From: Ferruginibacter sp.
GTDB taxonomy: Bacteria > Bacteroidota > Bacteroidia > Chitinophagales > Chitinophagaceae
DNA length: 64,000 nucleotides
Assembly: GCA_013141435.1 (NCBI GenBank)
Contig: JABFQZ010000018.1
Span: 39,910 to 103,909 of the forward strand
Direction: 5' to 3'
In this document: positions 62,698-64,000 of the stretch, piece after piece
Layout of the letters: the number at the start of each line of letters is the position of its first letter
Position numbering within the stretch: the first letter of the stretch is position 1
Position numbers and translations under genes: made by a program
The notes under the pieces: model-generated
Told to the model about the DNA's origin: nothing
Database searches by the model: none
The model's input: only the letters and a program-made list of their open reading frames with translations

Positions 62698-63450
62698 ATG
62701 AAAATAATACCACTAAGCGAAGGTGCATTTACGATAGATACTACAAAAGTATTTGTGCCTTTTGATGTAGAAAAAGACGAATTGCAAAAAAGACCATTGG
62801 GCAGCTTATTAGTAGAAGTACAACCATTTTGTATTGTTACAAAAAACGATATATTACTTATAGATACTGGGCTTGGGTATAGCAATAAAGATGGAGTTTT
62901 ACAAATACATCAAAACCTTATCAATAATGGTATTGACCCTATGGGTATTACAAAAGTATTGCTAAGTCATTTGCATAAAGACCATTCAGGTGGAGTAAGC
63001 AAAGAAGATAAAATACTTGGTCATACATTTTTAAGTTTTCCGCAAGCTATTTACTATGTAAATAAAAATGAATTTGAATATGCTACTCAAAAAGGTAGCC
63101 CATCATTTACGCCAGCCGAATTTCAAATATTAGCCAATGTAGATAATGTAATATTTACCGAAGGCAATGGCAAAATAGATGATTATATTACCTACGAAGT
63201 TACAGGCGCACACTCACCATACCACCAAACATTTATGATAGAAGAAGATGGCGAAAAAATATTTTTTGGGGCAGATGTGGCACCACAATTGCAACAAATG
63301 AAAAGCCGTTTTGTGGCCAAATACGATTACGATGGTAAACTTTGTATGGAGCTACGACAACAATGGTGGGAGCAAGGACAAAAAGAAAATTGGACATTTT
63401 TATTTTATCATGATATTAAAACACCTTACGTAAACTTCAATAATTATTGA
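62698..63450 (+). CDS. MBL-fold metallo-hydrolase
   Basis: 250 residues of the metallo-beta-lactamase fold. The zinc motif HLHKDHSGG (HxHxDH) is complete; further ligands are the His in GAHSPYHQ and the Asp in FFGADVAPQ, and the C-terminal FYHDIK supplies another His. There is no signal peptide. This branch includes quorum-quenching lactonase-like and general hydrolases; the substrate is unknown. Confidence 0.85.
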   Translation: MKIIPLSEGAFTIDTTKVFVPFDVEKDELQKRPLGSLLVEVQPFCIVTKNDILLIDTGLGYSNKDGVLQIHQNLINNGIDPMGITKVLLSHLHKDHSGGVSKEDKILGHTFLSFPQAIYYVNKNEFEYATQKGSPSFTPAEFQILANVDNVIFTEGNGKIDDYITYEVTGAHSPYHQTFMIEEDGEKIFFGADVAPQLQQMKSRFVAKYDYDGKLCMELRQQWWEQGQKENWTFLFYHDIKTPYVNFNNY

Positions 63451-63475
63451 ATAATTCTACTAACCTGAGTTCGGT

Positions 63476-63847
63476 TTAAGCAGCTATTAATTTTTGTTGA
63501 TTTATTTGCTCTATTAGCACAGGATTAGTTTCTTCAATATCCTTTTTAATAGAAGGTTTTTTAGAAAAAAAAGAATAAGCTGCAATTGCTCCCATGATGT
63601 TTAAAATAAAACCTGCAATACTTCTATGTCTTGTATGTTCTACTTGGCAAATATTTTTTAGTTCATTTACGGTAATGTACTGAAAAATAGTAATGATTTC
63701 GGAGTCTGTTAATGTAGCTTTTCTGTTACGCTTTTTTGTGCCTTAGGCAATTGATAAGACATGGTTTTTAAATTCTAATTCATTACAAAAATCCTCCACT
63801 TTTACGAAAATTTCTGTTACTTTGTCTGAGAAAAGAGGTGTATTCAT
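63476..63847 (-). pseudogene. IS982-type transposase remnant, internally deleted
   Basis: Read on the minus strand as one frame of 124 codons: an N-terminal piece (MNTPLFSDKVTEIFVKVEDF ... TLTDSEIITIF), a stop at codon 35 (63743-63745), and then directly the C-terminal piece (HTRHRSIAGFILNIMGAIAA, YSFFSKKPSIKK). The catalytic middle of the about 290-residue transposase is missing. ACCTGAGTTCGGTTTAAG at the outer left edge looks like an IS982-type end; the matching right end is not visible. Non-functional relic. Confidence 0.75.
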
Positions 63848-63894
63848 AATTGATGTATTTTATTATTTATCAATTATACCAATTATAAATTAAC

Positions 63895-63943
63895 TTTAGT
63901 CCAATTTGTTTGATTGGATTTTTTTTCTTATTTTTGGACTAAA
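63895..63943. repeat. 10-bp inverted repeat before the last open frame
   Basis: TTTAGTCCAA (63895-63904) and TTGGACTAAA (63934-63943) are perfect inverse complements, 29 bases apart, ending 11 bases before an ATG. Could be part of a mobile-element end or a hairpin. Confidence 0.5.
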
Positions 63944-63954
63944 CTATAAATATA

Positions 63955-64000
63955 ATGTCTAAACCAAAGTTAATAATCGTAAAAGAAAGTCATAAAGAAC
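63955..64000 (+). CDS. start of an unidentified gene, cut by the window end
   Basis: Fifteen full codons are visible, MSKPKLIIVKESHKE. This kind of start is seen in helix-turn-helix transposases (IS630-like), and the place next to an IS relic and an inverted repeat fits, but the fragment is too short for a firm call. Confidence 0.35.
   Translation, partial: MSKPKLIIVKESHKE

Overview
The window comes from an AT-rich member of the Bacteroidota, probably of the Chitinophagales (the order is an inference). The evidence is a type IX secretion sorting domain, many families that are common in this phylum (DUF2480, DUF5777, TIGR02757, LytTR kinase pairs with propeller sensors), and promoters of the phylum type with a TAnnTTTG -7 element. 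Several of these elements lie only 4-7 bases before a start codon.

Layout. 1-5.3 kb: small metabolic and envelope genes (M24 and M23 peptidases, Asp/Glu racemase, peroxiredoxin). 5.4-12.9 kb: a self-contained cluster of two haem-type lipoproteins, two YceI proteins and a DUF5777 barrel, followed by a propeller-type histidine kinase and a LytTR regulator. Five decamers phased at 21 bp lie before the first gene and just after the regulator gene, and look like the regulator's binding sites. 13-16 kb: secreted proteins, an orphan ECF sigma factor and the short gene rpmH. 16-23 kb: a UvrD-type helicase, then atpB-E-F-H of the F-type ATP synthase, with palindromic repeat spacers and no atpA or atpG, then asnS. 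23-32.7 kb: PLP enzyme, CorA, Uma2 protein, metX, glyS and an ABC transporter pair. 32.7-36 kb: mfd. 36-47.5 kb: an FNR-like flavoprotein and an 11-subunit complex I operon (nuoABCDHIJKLMN) without nuoEFG. 47.5-56 kb: TIGR02757 protein, a trans-sulfuration PLP enzyme, superoxide dismutase, two peptide transporters and purD. 56-62.6 kb: the rod-shape operon mreBCD-mrdA-rodA. 62.7-64 kb: a metallo-hydrolase, a decayed IS982-type transposase and the start of another reading frame.

The strongest new signals are regulatory. (1) Upstream of metX lie a promoter, a 25-codon leader peptide with five Cys and four Met codons (including the start), and a perfect 13-bp terminator stem. The end of the leader repeats one terminator arm, so the two can form alternative structures: a classical ribosome-mediated attenuator, apparently responding to cysteine and/or methionine supply. 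(2) The 21-bp phased sites around the haem/YceI cluster define a likely local LytTR regulon. (3) There are two families of intergenic repeats: a TATTGAGATA-word palindrome filling the atp spacers, and a GTAGCG..AAAGATTG element present at least three times.

No tRNA, rRNA or CRISPR array was seen. All functional statements rest on reading motifs and family resemblance by eye; no database search was run.
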